Assembly (NCBI GenBank): GCA_944325825.1
Contig: CALVBP010000022.1
Coordinates: 1 to 32,776, forward strand
Source of the DNA: Candidatus Gastranaerophilales bacterium
Lineage (GTDB): Bacteria; Cyanobacteriota; Vampirovibrionia; Gastranaerophilales; Gastranaerophilaceae
Reading direction: 5' to 3'
DNA: 32,776 nt
In this document: positions 30,337 to 32,776 of the stretch, one piece after another
Numbering within the stretch: position 1 is the stretch's first letter
Layout of the letters: every line of letters starts with the position of its first letter
Translations under genes and position numbers: made by a program
Notes under the pieces: generated by a model
What the model saw: the letters and a program-made list of their open reading frames with translations, nothing else
Databases searched by the model: none
What the model was told of the DNA's origin: nothing

Positions 30337-31715
30337 TCAATTACAGAAACACTGATGCAATGGTAATCGGTAAAGAAAACGGCCTGAATATTCAGGAAGA
30401 GTTTGCTCAATACAAAGAAACCATTACAAAAATAATTGCGAGCTTAAATCAGAGAAAGGATAAACCCGGACAGTGGCTTCAGTGGATGAATTTAGGGTAC
30501 AACGAAGAAACCGTATGGTATGTAAAAGAATTTGCATCTATGGTAAAAGGCAGATTTGATAATATACTTGTGCTTGGTATTGGTGGTTCTGCATTGGGCG
30601 GTATAGCTGTAACGGAAGCTTTACTAAAACCTTACTGGAATTTATTAACTCCTGAACAAAGAAACGGGCTTCCGAGAATATTTTTCTTAGATAATATTGA
30701 CCCTGATACAATTAACGGGCTTTTACAAGTTCTTGATTTAAAAAGAACCCTGGTTAATGTTATTACAAAATCAGGCTCTACGGCTGAGACAATGTCACAG
30801 TATATGATTATAAAAGATCTTTTGGAAAAAGAGCTTGGTGACGAATACAGAAAAAATATAGTTGCAACAACTGATAAAAAAGTCGGAGTTTTAAGACAGC
30901 TTGCAGATCAGGAAGGATATAAGACTTTTGTGGTTCCGGATGACGTAGGCGGGAGATTCTCTGTATTTTCTGCAGTAGGTCTTGTTCCGTTTGCACTTGT
31001 AGGTCTTGATATTGACCAGATTATGAACGGTATTAAGGATATGGATCTGGCACTTAAAAATACTGATATCAATGAAAATATTGCAGCTCAGGGAGCTTTA
31101 ATTCAATATTTAATGGATACAAAAATGGGTAAAAACTTATCAGTTATGATGCCGTATTCAAGCAGATTAAAATATGTTTCAGACTGGTATGTTCAATTAT
31201 GGGCAGAGTCTTTAGGAAAAGAAGTTAATAATAACGGAGAAAAAGTCAATGTAGGACCTACTCCGATTAAAGCTCTTGGTGCAACAGATCAGCACTCACA
31301 GATTCAACTTTATAATGAAGGACCTAATGATAAAATTATTACTTTCATTCGCGTCGAAAACTTTGACACAACTCTTGAAATTCCTAGAATATTTGAATAC
31401 ACAGGTATTGGATACCTCGGAGGAAAAACTATCAATGATTTAATTAATGCCGAAGCTGATTCTACAAGAGTTGCTTTAGCGGATTATTCCCGCCCTACAA
31501 TGACAATTTCATTGGAAAGAATTGATGAATACAACGTAGCACAACTGCTTTATATGTTAGAAGTTCAAACCGCTATCGCAGGAGAACTTTATAACATTAA
31601 TACCTTCAATCAACCGGGTGTTGAACAGGCTAAAAATTATACATATGCATTAATGGGAAGAGCAGGATACGAAGAATCCGCTCAAACATTACAGTCAAAA
31701 ATGATTTCAGTGTAA
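30327..31715 (+). CDS. pgi: glucose-6-phosphate isomerase
   Basis: Interconverts G6P and F6P between glucokinase and fructose-bisphosphate aldolase, both also encoded here. Signatures: LGIGGSALGGIAVTEAL, TKSGSTAETMSQY, VPDDVGGRFSVFSAVGLVPFAL, ATDQHSQIQLY and FNQPGVEQAKNYTY, with the catalytic base Glu in the SLGKEVNN region. At 462 aa it is the short bacterial form. The ribosome site AAGAAAGG lies in copy 3 of the leader repeat. The repeated leader suggests expression has been tuned by duplication. Confidence 0.96.
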   Translation: MIKLNYRNTDAMVIGKENGLNIQEEFAQYKETITKIIASLNQRKDKPGQWLQWMNLGYNEETVWYVKEFASMVKGRFDNILVLGIGGSALGGIAVTEALLKPYWNLLTPEQRNGLPRIFFLDNIDPDTINGLLQVLDLKRTLVNVITKSGSTAETMSQYMIIKDLLEKELGDEYRKNIVATTDKKVGVLRQLADQEGYKTFVVPDDVGGRFSVFSAVGLVPFALVGLDIDQIMNGIKDMDLALKNTDINENIAAQGALIQYLMDTKMGKNLSVMMPYSSRLKYVSDWYVQLWAESLGKEVNNNGEKVNVGPTPIKALGATDQHSQIQLYNEGPNDKIITFIRVENFDTTLEIPRIFEYTGIGYLGGKTINDLINAEADSTRVALADYSRPTMTISLERIDEYNVAQLLYMLEVQTAIAGELYNINTFNQPGVEQAKNYTYALMGRAGYEESAQTLQSKMISV

Positions 31716-31738
31716 GAAAAAGTTGACTAACAATATTC

Positions 31739-31776
31739 AACGAGGGCGCAAATTTTTTTAAATTTACGCCCTCGTT
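31739..31776 (+). terminator. terminator hairpin after pgi
   Basis: 31739-31755 pairs with 31760-31776 with one C-A mismatch, loop TTTT. It lies 23 bp after the pgi stop. Only a weak TTATAT follows. Confidence 0.7.
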
Positions 31777-31828
31777 TATATAGCAAAAATATTTTTCAGA
31801 AGTATTAATATAGAAAAGGAGAACTAAA

Positions 31829-32398
31829 ATGTTAAAAGTTTTACCAAAAACCTTAAAAACAGCTGTATTAGCAGGAACTATGAGCCTTGCTACGTTGTCT
31901 TGCATCCCTAACCACAATATTGAAGAAACTAATACCAACGGTCCCAAAGAACAGATTGAAAATTTAGAAAAGAGTAGTTCTGATTCTTTAGATTTTTCAA
32001 AACCAAATCTGCCGCAGATTACACAGGATAATATTTTTTACAGAAATTCAGAAGGTAAACTGGTAACTGTTAATAACAATACAAAATACGGCTGTCCCGT
32101 TCAGTCTCTGTATTCAGCTATTGCAAAAATGTCCACTCCCGAAAAGCCTAATATTGAAGATACAGATAAGTTTTTTGTTGAAGTTGAAAAAAATATAAAA
32201 AAATCTCCAATCGGGGAAGCACAGTGTTACGACTTATTAAATATACAGATGGCACTAAACAACACTCAAGCATCAGATTTATTTAACAGACTTTTTAATA
32301 TGTTTACAACTCCGGATAGTGATGGCGGGAAAACAATAACAGTAAAAGAATACACATATATGATGGATGCCTGGAGTTCAACTCAGATGGAAAAATAA
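31829..32398 (+). CDS. probable lipoprotein of unknown function
   Basis: 189 aa. The basic start MLKVLPKTLK, a hydrophobic stretch AVLAGTMSLATLSC and Cys25 fit a lipobox (ATLS-C, at the permissive end of the motif), followed by an Asn/Thr/Glu-rich flexible linker. The mature domain (about residues 65-189) has two further cysteines (YGCPVQ, EAQCYD) and a helical C-terminus ending with PDSDGGKTITVKEY, which resembles a degenerate EF-hand-like loop. I do not recognise a family. AAGGAGAAC precedes the ATG. Flanked by hairpins on both sides, so probably monocistronic. Confidence 0.75.
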   Translation: MLKVLPKTLKTAVLAGTMSLATLSCIPNHNIEETNTNGPKEQIENLEKSSSDSLDFSKPNLPQITQDNIFYRNSEGKLVTVNNNTKYGCPVQSLYSAIAKMSTPEKPNIEDTDKFFVEVEKNIKKSPIGEAQCYDLLNIQMALNNTQASDLFNRLFNMFTTPDSDGGKTITVKEYTYMMDAWSSTQMEK

Positions 32399-32415
32399 TT
32401 TTAAATTTATTTAAT

Positions 32416-32447
32416 ACCGGCGGATTGCTTATTAGCAATCCGCCGGT
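32416..32447. terminator. 14-bp GC-rich hairpin between the lipoprotein gene and rnpB
   Basis: 32416-32429 pairs perfectly with 32434-32447 around loop TATT. It sits between convergent transcripts and has no clean U-tract on either side. Confidence 0.6.
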
Positions 32448-32465
32448 TCATTGTTATAAAAATAA

Positions 32466-32776
32466 AGCAGCTCATAAGCCGTGTTCTGTTTTTAGATAAT
32501 CATCTGTCTGGTACTAAGATTGCTCTTAGTCTCAAGCGATTTTTTCCAAGCTGGGCGGACACCTCATAGCGCTTGACTCAATCTTGCATCCGACCGGGGG
32601 TTGCCTAGCCGGTATTTCTCAATACCGCTGGTGAAGCTCTTAACTCACCGTTGCACCATCGCTCCTGCTTATAAAGCGGTTAGCAGTATATTTTCTGTGG
32701 TCCTATCCGCCAGCTCACGCTGCCCGGAGTTTCTCCGGCGGTCTGTCCTTGGATGCACGGACTTTCCTCACCTTTT
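32466..32776 (-). ncRNA. rnpB: RNase P RNA, 5' end outside window
   Basis: Catalytic RNA that matures tRNA 5' ends. On the minus strand the conserved GAGGAAAGTCCG core (32758-32769) opens the visible part. Further on come GGTGCAACGGTGAG, AGATGATTATC and the 3' ACAGAACACGGCTTATGAG (32471-32489). The layout looks like the ancestral A type rather than the Bacillus B type. The 3' boundary is set near the GCTGC before a T-rich tail and is approximate. Only the few bases of the 5' strand of helix P1 are cut off. Confidence 0.95.

Overview
The window is a gene-dense, AT-rich bacterial chromosome segment carrying almost only housekeeping genes. It has standard-code genes with AGGAG-type ribosome binding sites, a type-A-like RNase P RNA, an ispH-rpsA pair and short operons. 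Small proteins with no recognisable family and two free-standing DUF2229-type proteins fit a gut Vampirovibrionia/Melainabacteria-like (Gastranaerophilales) lineage. A clostridial-grade Bacillota is not excluded. This placement is inference; no decisive marker is present. There is no prophage, IS element, CRISPR array or rRNA operon. LAYOUT. 1-451: 3' end of tRNA-Leu(UAA) with its terminator, then a near-identical second copy of the tRNA 3' end plus terminator 206 bp downstream. 452-3905: dnaB, mntP and a C-terminally shortened purL-like gene. 3937-6011: a small unknown gene, ribF and a formyltransferase. 6008-8739 (minus): aroC-aroK-aroB, the shikimate pathway. 8819-10218 (minus): ispG and a small exported protein. 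10260-13038: a metallophosphoesterase, then ispH-rpsA. 13117-13797 (minus): a P-loop ATPase. 14069-16207: an unusual zinc-ribbon/RG-rich/tandem-repeat protein in one operon with rimM and trmD. 16204-18028 (minus): a uridine-kinase-like enzyme and a nucleotidyltransferase. 18099-21116: polA and a small unknown gene. 21113-24248 (minus): TPR protein, MacB-like permease and DUF2229 protein. 24355-24828: ruvC. 25022-27124: divergent fba (minus) and ROK glucokinase (plus). 27180-28405 (minus): lytic transglycosylase with a long structured leader, and a STAS-like protein. 28526-29957: second DUF2229-type protein, and an OadG-like subunit (minus). 30090-31715: pgi behind a triplicated 55-bp leader. 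31829-32776: a lipoprotein and the 3' part of rnpB (minus). HOW THE GENES FIT TOGETHER. Glycolysis/sugar entry (glucokinase, pgi, class II fba), the MEP isoprenoid pathway (ispG, ispH), aromatic amino acids (aroBCK), flavin synthesis (ribF), translation (rpsA, rimM, trmD, tRNA, rnpB) and replication/repair (dnaB, polA, ruvC) are all represented. REGULATION. Five genes lack a Shine-Dalgarno sequence and carry a -10 hexamer exactly 6 nt before the ATG, which predicts leaderless mRNAs. The opposite arrangement also occurs: a ~200-nt leader ahead of the lytic transglycosylase has several mutually compatible helices and matches no riboswitch class I can name. That leader, the rimM-operon protein and the triplicated pgi leader are the best candidates for undescribed biology.
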